Below, one piece after another: positions 10,196 through 19,998 of a stretch of 64,000 bases of DNA. Source of the DNA: a bacterium (GTDB lineage: Bacteria; Bacteroidota; Ignavibacteria; Kapaibacteriales; UBA2268); assembly GCA_030431515.1 (NCBI GenBank), contig JAUIIX010000006.1, positions 31,110 through 95,109 of the forward strand, given 5' to 3'. Below the pieces are notes generated by a model, which had not been told where the DNA came from, did no database searches, and was given only the letters and a program-made list of their open reading frames with translations. Positions within the stretch are counted from its first letter, which is position 1. Every line of letters begins with the position of its first letter. A program made the translations under genes and the position numbers.

Positions 10196-11350
10196 TTATT
10201 TTAATAGTTTGTTTATAATTGATTTCAATTTATTGTTGTTAGTTTCTGAATTTAATTCTTTTGATGCTGAAACTGAATTTAATTTGTATTTATTTATCTC
10301 ATCAATAGTAAGAGAATTTAATTTATTTGCAATTGAAGTTAATTCATAATCTTGACTTACAAAACCTACATTATGTGTTTCAATAATATTTTTAATATTA
10401 GGTAGTGGATAAGAAATAACTGCTAATCCTGATTGAATAAATTCAAACAATTTATTGGGCAGACTATATTCTAAATTAAATGTTGTTGGTTCAAACATAA
10501 TTAAACCAATATCATAATTAACTAATGTGTCATTTATTTTATCTAATTCGATTTCTTTAAAGATATTAATTCTACCACTTTGTTTAGCTAGATTAATTAA
10601 ATGTTCATAATATGAACTATGATATTTAATTAAATATAAATCTAATTCAAATCTATCATCTAAATTATTCATTAATTCAATCATTAATTCAATTTTTCTG
10701 GATTCTTTTGCACCACCATGATGTACTAATTTAATTTTATCTGTAGTTTGTAATTGTTGTGATTTATTTTCTGAATAATCTGGTAAACTCATAATTAAAT
10801 CAGTGTCTAAATTAAAAGTTGACTTATAATTATCTTGTAATCCGGGACTAACAGTAATTAATTTATCAAATTTAGAAACATAATTAATAATTAAATAATT
10901 CAAATAATTAATTTTAGAATCGTAATAAAACTTTTTAAAAAAATGAGAATGAAAATCATTTGAATATTGATTTATGTAAAACTCACGTAAATCTAGCATT
11001 AATTTTGTTTTATTAGATTTTATTAAAAAAGATAAATAAACTATAGTTAAATTTTCACAAATAATTAAATCATAATTATTCTTTCTTAATTCATTTAATA
11101 TCTGCGGTTTAATAGGGTTTAAACATAGATACTTTTTAAATATTTTATAAAGATTTAAAATATAAATAAATCCTTCCCAATTAGTCATTTTCTTAGATAA
11201 TTTAAAATGCTTAATTTTATCATCATCAAAAGGTGTATTAGAAAGTAAATGGGTTTCATATTCATTAATTGAACTTAATAAAGTTAGCATTCTAAAAGGT
11301 CGAGCAGCTTTATTTGGGTTATTATCAGTTATGACTAAGATCTTTTTCAT
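10196..11350 (-). CDS. Glycosyltransferase, GT4-like (GT-B fold)
   Basis: 384 residues. An N-terminal Rossmann-type half (MKKILVITDNNPNKAARPFR; later LLDLREFYIN and KLITVSPGLQ) and a C-terminal half with KLVHHGGAKESRKIE and YSLPNKLFEFIQSGLAVISY, the segment that binds the nucleotide-sugar donor in GT-B enzymes. It is a close paralogue of the next gene (11354-12487): same length and the same motif order, including VMLDLRE/LMLDLRE, KLVHHG and LPNKLFEFIQ(S/A)GL. Only 3 nt separate them, so the pair arose by tandem duplication. Donor and acceptor cannot be predicted. Confidence 0.85.
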   Translation of the reverse strand: MKKILVITDNNPNKAARPFRMLTLLSSINEYETHLLSNTPFDDDKIKHFKLSKKMTNWEGFIYILNLYKIFKKYLCLNPIKPQILNELRKNNYDLIICENLTIVYLSFLIKSNKTKLMLDLREFYINQYSNDFHSHFFKKFYYDSKINYLNYLIINYVSKFDKLITVSPGLQDNYKSTFNLDTDLIMSLPDYSENKSQQLQTTDKIKLVHHGGAKESRKIELMIELMNNLDDRFELDLYLIKYHSSYYEHLINLAKQSGRINIFKEIELDKINDTLVNYDIGLIMFEPTTFNLEYSLPNKLFEFIQSGLAVISYPLPNIKNIIETHNVGFVSQDYELTSIANKLNSLTIDEINKYKLNSVSASKELNSETNNNKLKSIINKLLK

Positions 11351-11353
11351 TTA

Positions 11354-12487
11354 TTAATTTAGCAATCCATCAATAATCGATTTCATTTTAATATTATTAT
11401 TATCAATATTAAAAATATCAGCAGTTAATCTTGAATTATTTTTAAAATTATTTAATTCTGTATCATTTAATGATTGAATTTTTCTCGCTAAATTTTCAGG
11501 ATCATAATTATCAGATAAAATACCAAGTTTATATTCATTTACAATTTTGCTAATTTCAGGAGTTGGACCAAATGCTAAACATAAACCTGCTTGAATAAAC
11601 TCAAACAACTTATTAGGCAAACAATTTAATAAATTAAAAGTTGTTGGGAAAAAGAAAAATATTCCAATATCATATTGAACTAACATCGTATTTATATCTT
11701 CAAAAGGTACTGGGTCTAATATTCTAATATTCTTTTTATTTTTAATTAATAAATTTAATTTATCATAATAATATTGCTTAGATTTAACTAAATATAGATC
11801 CAAAGAATACTTGTCTGGATCAAGATAATCCATCATTTTAATCATTGATTCAATGTTTCTTTCTGGAGTTGCGTTTCCATGGTGAACTAATTTAATTTTA
11901 TCATAATTATCTTTTAAATCTGATTTATTTATTCCCTTTTCAGGCAAACTTAAATATGTCTCACAATCTAAATTAAAATGTTTTTTATATTCAGAAGCTA
12001 TTCCATCACTAACTGTTATTAGTTTATCTGATTGCTTTACAAAGTTATTTAATAAATAAGTATAGTAGGCTTTTTTTCGTATTCTCCAGAAAAATCTATT
12101 TTGAAATTGACTAGGAAAATATTCTCTCAAATCAAGCATCACTTTAGTGTTTTTTGATTTTAATTTTAATGTTAAATATATTAATTCAATATTCTCACAA
12201 ATAATTAAATCATAATTATTGTTTTGTAATTCTTTGAAGGTATCTTGGCTAACATTATTAAATAATAATAAATCATTAAATAATTTATATAATCGAGTGT
12301 ATAGTATTATATTTACTAAATCAATATTCATTTTCTTTTTAAAATAATATTGTTTTACCTCTCTTTCAGATTTATTATAATTTAGCAAATCAAGTGAATA
12401 ATTATTATCTAATAAAAAGTTTAATAATCTATTTGGTCTAGGATTATTATTAATATTATTTGAAGTAATAAGTAATATTTTCTTCAT
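11354..12487 (-). CDS. Glycosyltransferase, GT4-like, tandem paralogue
   Basis: 377 residues. It shares with the adjacent 10196-11350 gene the segments KKILLIT, YDLIICEN, VMLDLREYFPSQF, KLITVSDGI, KLVHHGNATPERN and LPNKLFEFIQAGL. These are typical of a cytoplasmic GT-B glycosyltransferase acting on a lipid-linked glycan. It overlaps the upstream gene (12484-13482) by 4 nt (ATGA type), which indicates translational coupling. Specificity unknown. Confidence 0.85.
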   Translation of the reverse strand: MKKILLITSNNINNNPRPNRLLNFLLDNNYSLDLLNYNKSEREVKQYYFKKKMNIDLVNIILYTRLYKLFNDLLLFNNVSQDTFKELQNNNYDLIICENIELIYLTLKLKSKNTKVMLDLREYFPSQFQNRFFWRIRKKAYYTYLLNNFVKQSDKLITVSDGIASEYKKHFNLDCETYLSLPEKGINKSDLKDNYDKIKLVHHGNATPERNIESMIKMMDYLDPDKYSLDLYLVKSKQYYYDKLNLLIKNKKNIRILDPVPFEDINTMLVQYDIGIFFFFPTTFNLLNCLPNKLFEFIQAGLCLAFGPTPEISKIVNEYKLGILSDNYDPENLARKIQSLNDTELNNFKNNSRLTADIFNIDNNNIKMKSIIDGLLN

Positions 12488-13482
12488 TTATTAACGCCAA
12501 AAAATAATTCTTCATATTTATTAGCAATAACTTCATCGCCAAAATTATCAATTACATATTGCCTATTTTTTAGAGATTTAGTTAATTTATCTTCATTACT
12601 TAGTTTAGACCAATCCAAAATACCTTTAATAAATTCATCTTCAGAATTATATCCAAAATCCTCCCAAAACTCTTTAATTAATGGATTTTCCCACATATTA
12701 TAAAAGCCCTGCAAGCCAACAAGTAAACCTTCAGCAAAACTATAATGAAAAGATTCGTCATCGCTGTAACTAATAATTATGTCATTATCGTTTAGCAAAT
12801 TAGCAACTTCACTTCTCTCTTCTTTTAAGTTATTATTTTTATTTCTTTGAATAATATTAACAGAATTATTTAAATCAAGAATCTTAATCTCAGCATCTAA
12901 TATTTTTCTTTGTTCATCAGAATTAGCACTTTTAATTGCAATTATATTTAGTTTAAATTCATTATCTAATTTAATTAATTTATTAAAAGTTCTAATTAAA
13001 TTCAAATATCCTTTTCGAATATCAAAATCAACACTCAAAGCACAAATATTTTTATCATAATTCTTTTTTAAAAATGGAAATGAATTAACATCTAAAGCAT
13101 TAGGTATAGTAATAGTATTTGCTTTATCATCTATTCTATTTTTAAAATCAAGTTCATATTGATGATTGACAAATATCAAATTACTAATATTTTGCCACTT
13201 AATCATCTGCATATATTTAGTTTCAATTTCGTATCTATGCAAGCGAACAAAAACCTTTCTATCTTTCCAATTCTTTTTAGAAATATGCCAAGCAAACTTA
13301 TTAGCCCATTCATTCCAAATCACCTTACCTTTCACCTTATAATGCCAATAATCACGATTTCTTTCTAAAAATAAATATTGAATAGAGTATTTCTTTTCAA
13401 GTATTTTTAGAATTGGTTCAGCAAAATGTTCTTTCCCTTTGTAGCACACAAAAGTAATATCATATTTCGGTTGGAATAACAA
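12484..13482 (-). CDS. Glycosyltransferase, GT-B/GT4-like, TTG start
   Basis: 332 residues. N-terminal YDITFVCYKGKEHFAEPI, middle TITIPNALDVNSFPF, then a C-terminal domain with SYSDDESFHYSFAEGLLVGLQG that resembles the donor-binding S.ESF...EAL.. region of GT4 enzymes. The frame opens with a TTG codon (13480-13482) directly after a TAA stop that closes a short remnant of another glycosyltransferase in the same frame (13483-13578). No in-frame ATG is close by, so TTG is the likely start. It overlaps the next gene by 4 nt. Confidence 0.75.
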   Translation of the reverse strand: MLFQPKYDITFVCYKGKEHFAEPILKILEKKYSIQYLFLERNRDYWHYKVKGKVIWNEWANKFAWHISKKNWKDRKVFVRLHRYEIETKYMQMIKWQNISNLIFVNHQYELDFKNRIDDKANTITIPNALDVNSFPFLKKNYDKNICALSVDFDIRKGYLNLIRTFNKLIKLDNEFKLNIIAIKSANSDEQRKILDAEIKILDLNNSVNIIQRNKNNNLKEERSEVANLLNDNDIIISYSDDESFHYSFAEGLLVGLQGFYNMWENPLIKEFWEDFGYNSEDEFIKGILDWSKLSNEDKLTKSLKNRQYVIDNFGDEVIANKYEELFFGVNK

Positions 13483-13578
13483 TTAAAGGGATTGGATTAG
13501 TTGGTATAGTTTTTCGCAGACGATGGATTCTTCAAATTTCTCTTCAAATAATTTCTTAGCGTTTATTGATTTCTGAAT
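13483..13578 (-). pseudogene. Remnant: C-terminal tail of a lost glycosyltransferase
   Basis: Between the SGNH gene stop and the TTG start of the next gene, the - strand reads NIQKSINAKKLFEEKFEES then IVCEKLYQLIQSL and a TAA stop. This N.K...E.F....V...L pattern is what ends many GT4 glycosyltransferases. It has no start of its own, and a stop lies only a few codons upstream in this frame, inside the end of the SGNH gene. I infer that a recombination event placed the MBOAT-SGNH segment over the rest of a glycosyltransferase gene, leaving its last 30 codons. Confidence 0.6.
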
Positions 13579-14450
13579 ATTGAATCTAAATATTTAGAAT
13601 ATGTTTTAGCACCCATATAATTTAAGTGACCAATATCACCATATTCTATATCACTTAATCTAAAATTAGAATGATTTAAATGAATAAAATTATACTTATT
13701 ACTATACTCATTAAACTTATCTTTTGTAAAAGTTCTAATTTCGTTATTATCTATGTATGTTGGTGTTTCAAGTAAAATAATTGTAATATGATTATCGTTG
13801 CAATATTTTATTATCTTTTCTAAATATTCATTTTGATAAATTGAAAAACTATATTTTGTTAATTTAGTGGTTTTTGATAAATGCAAAGCTTCTTTTAATT
13901 TGTTTCGAATTAAATAGTTGTATCCACCTATACTATAATCATTAAGATGAACCAAATTAAAAAGAGATTTAACTGTTGTTTTTAATAATACTAATGAAGA
14001 TTTAACATAACTTTGTATAACTGCAATACTATTAATATCATATAAATAATATAATTCTTCTATTTCACACATTGGAGCTAAATATGATAATTTTGTTGTC
14101 AAAATTCTTTTATCCTTTAACCATCTATCATCATCAACTTTTATTAGGTTCTGTGGTCTGTAGGAAATAAGTACAGTGTCTAAACCAATTATAGCATTTA
14201 TATATTTAAGTTTAATAAAGCTATAAATATAAGCATCTGCACTATTTGATAGATTTAAGCTAGTAAAAATTGTATCGTTTATCGCACATTCAGTATGAGA
14301 ATCACCAAGTATTAAAGTCTTATTATGTTTAAATTTATTTATAAAAATATAATCAGGATAATTGATTTTAACAGTTGAATAAATAAGAATACCTATCATT
14401 ATTATATTGATAAGAAAAAAAAATATAATATATTTTATAAATTTAAACAT
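13563..14450 (-). CDS. SGNH/GDSL-like membrane-anchored hydrolase/acyltransferase partner
   Basis: 295 residues. One N-terminal transmembrane helix (about 5-27) is followed by a periplasmic domain with GDSHTECAIND, where D50-S51-H52 matches SGNH block I, and a C-terminal D272-I-G-H275 for block V. Such proteins (AlgJ/AlgX-like, DltD-like) work with MBOAT proteins in O-acylation of exported polysaccharides. The gene starts exactly where the MBOAT gene ends (1-nt overlap), which supports a joint role. Confidence 0.75.
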   Translation of the reverse strand: MFKFIKYIIFFFLINIIMIGILIYSTVKINYPDYIFINKFKHNKTLILGDSHTECAINDTIFTSLNLSNSADAYIYSFIKLKYINAIIGLDTVLISYRPQNLIKVDDDRWLKDKRILTTKLSYLAPMCEIEELYYLYDINSIAVIQSYVKSSLVLLKTTVKSLFNLVHLNDYSIGGYNYLIRNKLKEALHLSKTTKLTKYSFSIYQNEYLEKIIKYCNDNHITIILLETPTYIDNNEIRTFTKDKFNEYSNKYNFIHLNHSNFRLSDIEYGDIGHLNYMGAKTYSKYLDSIFRNQ

Positions 14451-15880
14451 TAAAATTGAAAATAAATAAATTCACTCTGACTTCCTCCCATAGAAATCAC
14501 TAAATAAAAAACAAAGGAATATATTAGAATTTGTAAATATTTTGATTTTTCTTTTATATCTAAGCCAAATTGCTTGTTTCGACAAAACCACTCAACTAAT
14601 ACTAATACAATAAGTGCAAATAGTAAATCATATAGATTAGTTTGTAATTTTCCTGAAAAAATAGCACTAAACTTTATATCAAAAAGAGAAGTATTAAATA
14701 TACCTCCAATATAAGTAAAAGCTGAGCTAAGATTATCGGATCTAAAAAATATCCATAATAAGCATGTAAGTGAAAAAGTAAATAAAATCTTTGGTATTTC
14801 AAAGTATTTATTTGGTAATATAAATATTCTTAATGAAAATACAGAAGGTAGATATAGTAAACCATTAAAAAAACCCCAAGCTATAAAAGTCCAGTTCGAA
14901 CCATGCCAAAGCCCACTAATTGTAAAAGTAATAATCAAATTCGTTAAATGTTTGATTTTAGATACCCTACTTCCACCTAATGGTATATAAACATAATCTC
15001 TAAACCATGAGGATAAAGAAATATGCCATCTCTTCCAGAATTCATTTATGCTTCTTGAAAAATATGGGAATGCAAAGTTTTGCATTAGTTGAAAACCAAA
15101 TAATTTTGAAACACCAATAGCTATATCTGAGTATCCCGAAAAATCACCATAAATTTGAAATGCAAATAAAACAGAGCCTATTACCAATGTACTTCCTGGG
15201 AGAACTTCGGAATTATCAAATATATACGCTACACCTGTAGCACAATTATCCGCAATAACAACCTTTTTAAAAAATCCCCATAGAATTTGTCGCAGTCCAT
15301 CTACAGCCAAGTTATAATCAAACTGTTTTAAAGTACTAAACTGAGGTAAAAGATTTTGTGCTCTTTCAATAGGTCCTGCTACTAATTGAGGAAAAAAACT
15401 TACAAAAGTAAAAAATTGAATCGGATCATTAGTGGGCTTTAAATGATTTCTATATATATCGATTGTATAACTCAAAGTTTGGAAAGTATAAAAACTTATC
15501 CCAACTGGTAGAATTATATTTAATGTGGCAATGTCTTGTTGGTAACCTATTTCTGATAATAGTATTACAAAATTATCAATAAAAAAATTAAAATATTTGA
15601 AAAATCCAAGAACTCCAAGATTAATTGCTAAACTGGCTATTAAATAATATCTTTTTTTTGTTATATTGCTTGTCGAATATAGTTTTTGACCTATTATATA
15701 ATCAGCAAGACTACTTAAAAATATTAATCCTAAAAATTTCCAATCCCACCAGCCATAGAAGACATAACTAACTACAAGCAAAAATAAATTTCTATAATTA
15801 ATATTTTTTGAAAAGAAAAACCAATAGAATATAAATACTATTGGAAGAAACATAATAAATTCAATAGAATTAAATAACAT
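14450..15880 (-). CDS. MBOAT family O-acyltransferase (AlgI-like)
   Basis: 476 residues, 10 or more transmembrane helices. Family motifs: SYVFYGWWDWKFLGLI near the N-terminus, QLVAGPIERAQNLLPQF (about 165-181), FWKRWHISLSSWFRDYVYIPLGG with H286, and ISGLWHGSNW with the catalytic-type H326. AlgI-like MBOATs carry an acetyl group across the inner membrane to a periplasmic or lumenal acceptor. Together with the SGNH protein it should O-acetylate (or otherwise O-acylate) the glycan made by this locus. It overlaps the upstream glycosyltransferase by 11 nt. Confidence 0.92.
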   Translation of the reverse strand: MLFNSIEFIMFLPIVFIFYWFFFSKNINYRNLFLLVVSYVFYGWWDWKFLGLIFLSSLADYIIGQKLYSTSNITKKRYYLIASLAINLGVLGFFKYFNFFIDNFVILLSEIGYQQDIATLNIILPVGISFYTFQTLSYTIDIYRNHLKPTNDPIQFFTFVSFFPQLVAGPIERAQNLLPQFSTLKQFDYNLAVDGLRQILWGFFKKVVIADNCATGVAYIFDNSEVLPGSTLVIGSVLFAFQIYGDFSGYSDIAIGVSKLFGFQLMQNFAFPYFSRSINEFWKRWHISLSSWFRDYVYIPLGGSRVSKIKHLTNLIITFTISGLWHGSNWTFIAWGFFNGLLYLPSVFSLRIFILPNKYFEIPKILFTFSLTCLLWIFFRSDNLSSAFTYIGGIFNTSLFDIKFSAIFSGKLQTNLYDLLFALIVLVLVEWFCRNKQFGLDIKEKSKYLQILIYSFVFYLVISMGGSQSEFIYFQF

Positions 15881-17030
15881 TCTTTATAATCTCATTATAT
15901 TTACTTGCATGTTCATTCCAATCAAATTGTTTCATTTCCAAATCTACATTTATCTCTATTTCATCATTATCAAAATAATTCAATATTTCTTCTTTTAATT
16001 TTATTAAATCCTTTGCCTCGTAAATATGATAATAATTACTCAAACTCCATTTATCTTTAAGTATTTCAAAGGTTCCACCTACATTTGTTGCAATAATTGG
16101 ACATCCAGCAAATAATGCATCTAATACACTTGTTGGCAATCCCTCTGTATAACTTGGATTGATAAATAAGGGTTTATTCTTTAATATAGAGATTACTTCA
16201 CTATGTTTTAATTTACCTAAAAAATGAACTCTATCCTGTAATTTATATTCTATGACTAATTCACTTAATTTTGATTTATACTCACCATCACCAATTACAT
16301 GCAGAATAATATTTGTCTGTAAATCTTTTAACACTTCAACAATATCCTGAACACCTTTACCGTCTATTAATCTTCCAACAAAGGCAATATTCTTTTTATC
16401 CTTAAACTTTTCAAAATAAGCTGATGTTTGTAAATCTTTAAAATAATTTACATCAACTCCTCTATATACTACTTCAATTTGTTTTGTAATATTAAATTTA
16501 TCTTGTAAAAATAATTTACCAGCTTCTGAAACACAAACTATTTTATCTGACAAATATAAAGTTAATTTGCCTAATGTTTGCATATAAGTCTTATTAACAA
16601 ATGAAATAAGTTTACTATCTAATTTAGAATAATCACTTCCATGTTCAACATGGATTAATTTGATTTTTCTGAATCTAAATTTTGCAAAAAATGAACCTAA
16701 ACTGGTGTTAAAAAAAAACATCGTCCTTGTCATGACGATGTTATAATCTACTTTATATAAGTTTATAAACATTTTCCAAAATTGTAATTTCCAAAATTTA
16801 GCAAGAGGAAAATTATTTACTACAAAAAAGGCGGGGTATCTTATGACTTTTACATTATTATGTATAATCTCTAATTCAGTAGCATTTTCTGTATTTGGAG
16901 TAAATATGGTAATTTCATAATTTTCATAATTCTTAGATAGATACTTTACAAAATTATCAACATGACTTTCCAAACCACCTGTATGAGGTAAAAAATTACC
17001 TGGGAAAATTATGAGTTTAATTTTCTCCAT
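15870..17030 (-). CDS. Glycosyltransferase family 4
   Basis: 386 residues with a clear GT4 layout: N-terminal PHTGGLESHVDNFVKYLS (the GG loop), EVVYRGVDVNYF in the hinge, then NIAFVGRLIDGKGVQDIVEVL, LHVIGDGEYKSKL and the donor-binding PSYTEGLPTSVLDALFAGCPIIATNVGG. It is a retaining enzyme expected at the cytoplasmic face of the inner membrane. It overlaps the epimerase gene upstream by 14 nt and the MBOAT gene downstream by 11 nt. Confidence 0.93.
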   Translation of the reverse strand: MEKIKLIIFPGNFLPHTGGLESHVDNFVKYLSKNYENYEITIFTPNTENATELEIIHNNVKVIRYPAFFVVNNFPLAKFWKLQFWKMFINLYKVDYNIVMTRTMFFFNTSLGSFFAKFRFRKIKLIHVEHGSDYSKLDSKLISFVNKTYMQTLGKLTLYLSDKIVCVSEAGKLFLQDKFNITKQIEVVYRGVDVNYFKDLQTSAYFEKFKDKKNIAFVGRLIDGKGVQDIVEVLKDLQTNIILHVIGDGEYKSKLSELVIEYKLQDRVHFLGKLKHSEVISILKNKPLFINPSYTEGLPTSVLDALFAGCPIIATNVGGTFEILKDKWSLSNYYHIYEAKDLIKLKEEILNYFDNDEIEINVDLEMKQFDWNEHASKYNEIIKNVI

Positions 17031-18069
17031 AATATTCTAAATACCAATTTATGAATTGGTTAATTCCATATTCAATGGTTGTTTCAGGTTTATATCCTAC
17101 GTCTTCTATTAAATTTTGAACATCTGCATTTGAAGCAGGTACATCACCTGGCTGCATTGGTAAATAAATCTTTTTAGCAACTTTACCTAATTTACGTTCT
17201 ATTTCTTCTATAAAATACATTAATTCAACTGGGTCATTATTCCCTATATTATAAAGAGAATACGGAGCAAAACTTTTTGCAATTCCATCTTCATCAGTCC
17301 AATTTTCTACTGCTTTAGGAATTCTATTCATTACTTTAAAAATACCCTCAGTTATATCATCTATATAAGTAAAGTCACGAATCATTTTACCTTCATTATA
17401 TATTTCAATTGATTCATTTGCTAATATCTTTTTAGTGAATATAAACATAGCCATGTCTGGTCTTCCCCAAGTTCCATACACACTAAAAAACCTCAATCCA
17501 GTAGTGGGTATATTATATAATGAAGAATAAGAATGAGCCATTAATTCATTAGCTTTTTTACTGGCTGCATAAATAGATAATGGGTGATCAACATTGTGTT
17601 CTACAGAAAAAGGAGAACGTTTATTTCCACCATAAACAGAACTCGATGAAGCATAAACTAAATGTTTAACTTCATTATGTCTGCAACCTTCCAAGATATT
17701 TAAAAAGCCAGTAATATTAAAATCAACATAATCATGAGGGTGAGTTAATGAATGTCTCACTCCAGCTTGAGCTGCAAGATTAACTACATAGTCGAATTGT
17801 TCATTTGCAAATAAATTTGCCATTCCTTCTCTATCGGTCAAATCTAATTTAATAAATCTATAATTTGAATACTTTTCACTTTGTAAAAATTGATTATATT
17901 TAATATCATCTTTCTTAATACCATGATTTAATAATCTATCATATTTTAAATTCAAATCATAATAATCATTAATAATATCAAGACCTACTATCTCAACATC
18001 TTCTTTAAATAACCTACCAACTAAATGATAACCAATAAAACCTGCCGTCCCTGTAACTAAAATTTTCAT
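17017..18069 (-). CDS. NAD-dependent epimerase, UDP-glucuronate 4-epimerase type
   Basis: 350 residues, extended short-chain dehydrogenase. NAD loop GTAGFIG (7-13), then NLAAQAGVRHSLTHPHDYVD, ASSSSVYGGNKRSPFS, catalytic Y167-x3-K171 and RDFTYIDDI. The AQAGVR...P..Y and SSVYG.N...PF segments are characteristic of UDP-glucuronate 4-epimerases (LpsL/CapI/GAE type), which make UDP-galacturonate. This fits a uronic-acid-rich glycan. It overlaps asnB by 4 nt. Confidence 0.88.
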   Translation of the reverse strand: MKILVTGTAGFIGYHLVGRLFKEDVEIVGLDIINDYYDLNLKYDRLLNHGIKKDDIKYNQFLQSEKYSNYRFIKLDLTDREGMANLFANEQFDYVVNLAAQAGVRHSLTHPHDYVDFNITGFLNILEGCRHNEVKHLVYASSSSVYGGNKRSPFSVEHNVDHPLSIYAASKKANELMAHSYSSLYNIPTTGLRFFSVYGTWGRPDMAMFIFTKKILANESIEIYNEGKMIRDFTYIDDITEGIFKVMNRIPKAVENWTDEDGIAKSFAPYSLYNIGNNDPVELMYFIEEIERKLGKVAKKIYLPMQPGDVPASNADVQNLIEDVGYKPETTIEYGINQFINWYLEYYGEN

Positions 18070-19949
18070 GTTAAATACTCTTCATACCATTGTTGAAAAA
18101 TGAATAAATTCCAAATCAATACATTCCTATTTACTTTATCGATATAAAATTCATTTTTAATTTTTTTAATCTCTTCTAATTTAAAAATACCTTGTTTTAA
18201 AATTCTTTCATCACTCAATAATTCTAAGACATTGCTTTTTAATTCATTTCTAAGCCAATTTTCAATAGGTATTGAAAACCCTTGCTTCTTTCTTTCTATA
18301 AGATTACTCGGAACATATCGATATAAAACATCTCTTAATACTGATTTAGTTTTATTATTTCGATATTTATAATTATAAGGTAATCTTAAAGAAAATTCAA
18401 CCACTTCTTTATCTAAAAATGGCACTCTTGTCTCTAACGAATTATACATTGCTGCTCTATCAACTTTAACTAAAATATCATTTACTAAAATTGTTTTTAT
18501 ATCATAATAACCGAACACATCGCTTTTCAAAATATAATTCGGTTTATTTTTGTCTTGAATAATATTATTATTAATTAAAATAGAATTCGTTAACAAATTA
18601 AAATATATCTTATATTTTTCAATTAAATCCTTTTCTTTTATAAAATTTAATATTTTATTATAATTATTAATATTTAACTCTTTGCTTAGAAAGTATAATT
18701 TATTTCCAAACAAAGATTTAATAAATTTAATAAATAACTTTAAAGGTATTTCTTTAATACCACTTGTAAAACTTAGAATCTTATAAAACAAGAAATAGTG
18801 ATTATAACCATAAAATAATTCGTCTCCACCATCTCCAGAAAGTGAAACCGTTACCTTTTCTTTAGCTAATTTAGAAACCAAATAAGTTGGTATTTGCGAA
18901 GAATCAGCAAATGGTTCATCATACATTTTTGGAATCAAAGATACAACTTTTGACAAATCATCATTAGTTAAAATAAGATCTGTATGATTAGTACCTATAT
19001 GATCTGCCACACTCTTCGCAAATACGGATTCATCATATCTTTTATCTTCAAATCCAATAGAGAAAGTATTGATCTTTGTTGTAGAATTTTTCTGCATTAA
19101 AGCTACTACTAAAGAAGAATCAACTCCACCAGATAAAAAAGCCCCAAATGGAACATCTGTTCTCATCTGCATTTTAACGCTATTTTCTATCAGATTATCT
19201 AATTTATTTACCGACTCTTCATAGCTTAAATCTAATTCAATTCCATCACCAAATTTACTTAATTTATCAGAATCCCAATAACAATGTTTAGTAAAAGTAA
19301 AATTATTAACCTCCAAATCTAAATAATACCCTGGTTCTAATTTATAAGTATTCTCAAATATAGAATTTGGATGATTGATATAAGATAAATTCAAAAATTC
19401 ATTTAAAGCTGTAGAATTAATTTCTTTGTTAAACGAAGGAAACTTCATTATTGGCTTTAATTCAGATGCAAACACAAAAGAATGAGTATCAGTAAAATAA
19501 TAAAGTGGCTTTTCACCAATTCTATCTCTTGCAATAAATAACTTTAATTCATTTTTATCATAAAGAGCAAATGCAAACATCCCAATACATTTCTCTAAAG
19601 CCACCTTTAAACCATATAATTCAATTAATTCTAATAATACTTCAGTATCAGAACTACCTTTCCAATTAATATTATTTTCAGATTCAATTTCAGATTTTAA
19701 TTCTAAATAATTATAAATCTCACCGTTCAAAGTAATAACATATCTACCAGAATGCGAAATCATAGGCTGATGACCAGACTCACTCAAGTCTAAAATCGCA
19801 AGACGCTTATGCCCTAATACTACATTAGTCTGAGTATCTTGCCAAGTTCCGTCGCTATCAGGTCCTCTATGCTTGATACTCTCCAACATGCTGTAAATAA
19901 CTTCTTCAGCTACTCTACTCTTGCTTATATATCCTGCTATTCCGCACAT
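18066..19949 (-). CDS. asnB: Glutamine-dependent asparagine synthetase-like amidotransferase (copy 1)
   Basis: 627 residues. The Ntn glutaminase domain begins at Met-Cys2 (nucleophile) and has HRGPDSDG, NGEIYNY and the SSDTEV loop; the synthetase domain carries the ATP PP-loop SGGVDSS (273-279) and LSGDGGDELFYGYNHY. Classic AsnB makes asparagine, but copies inside surface-polysaccharide loci often amidate the carboxyl group of uronic acids. With UDP-glucuronate epimerase next door (4-nt overlap) and WlbA downstream, an amidated sugar is the more likely product. The second copy at 25.5-27.4 kb supports a role in glycan assembly. Confidence 0.9.
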   Translation of the reverse strand: MCGIAGYISKSRVAEEVIYSMLESIKHRGPDSDGTWQDTQTNVVLGHKRLAILDLSESGHQPMISHSGRYVITLNGEIYNYLELKSEIESENNINWKGSSDTEVLLELIELYGLKVALEKCIGMFAFALYDKNELKLFIARDRIGEKPLYYFTDTHSFVFASELKPIMKFPSFNKEINSTALNEFLNLSYINHPNSIFENTYKLEPGYYLDLEVNNFTFTKHCYWDSDKLSKFGDGIELDLSYEESVNKLDNLIENSVKMQMRTDVPFGAFLSGGVDSSLVVALMQKNSTTKINTFSIGFEDKRYDESVFAKSVADHIGTNHTDLILTNDDLSKVVSLIPKMYDEPFADSSQIPTYLVSKLAKEKVTVSLSGDGGDELFYGYNHYFLFYKILSFTSGIKEIPLKLFIKFIKSLFGNKLYFLSKELNINNYNKILNFIKEKDLIEKYKIYFNLLTNSILINNNIIQDKNKPNYILKSDVFGYYDIKTILVNDILVKVDRAAMYNSLETRVPFLDKEVVEFSLRLPYNYKYRNNKTKSVLRDVLYRYVPSNLIERKKQGFSIPIENWLRNELKSNVLELLSDERILKQGIFKLEEIKKIKNEFYIDKVNRNVLIWNLFIFQQWYEEYLT

Positions 19950-19951
19950 AA

Positions 19952-19996
19952 CTAAACAAGTTCCTTAACTAAAGTAGTAAATTTCTGACCCATCAT
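19952..19996 (-). other. Mini-ORF between flippase and asnB, possibly a remnant
   Basis: The gap between the flippase stop and the asnB start contains a 14-codon - strand frame reading MMGQKFTTLVKELV, ending 2 nt before asnB. It resembles the last residues of a glycosyltransferase (GQK...LV.E.). It may be another eroded C-terminus like 13483-13578, or chance. Evidence is weak. Confidence 0.25.
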
Positions 19997-19998
19997 AT

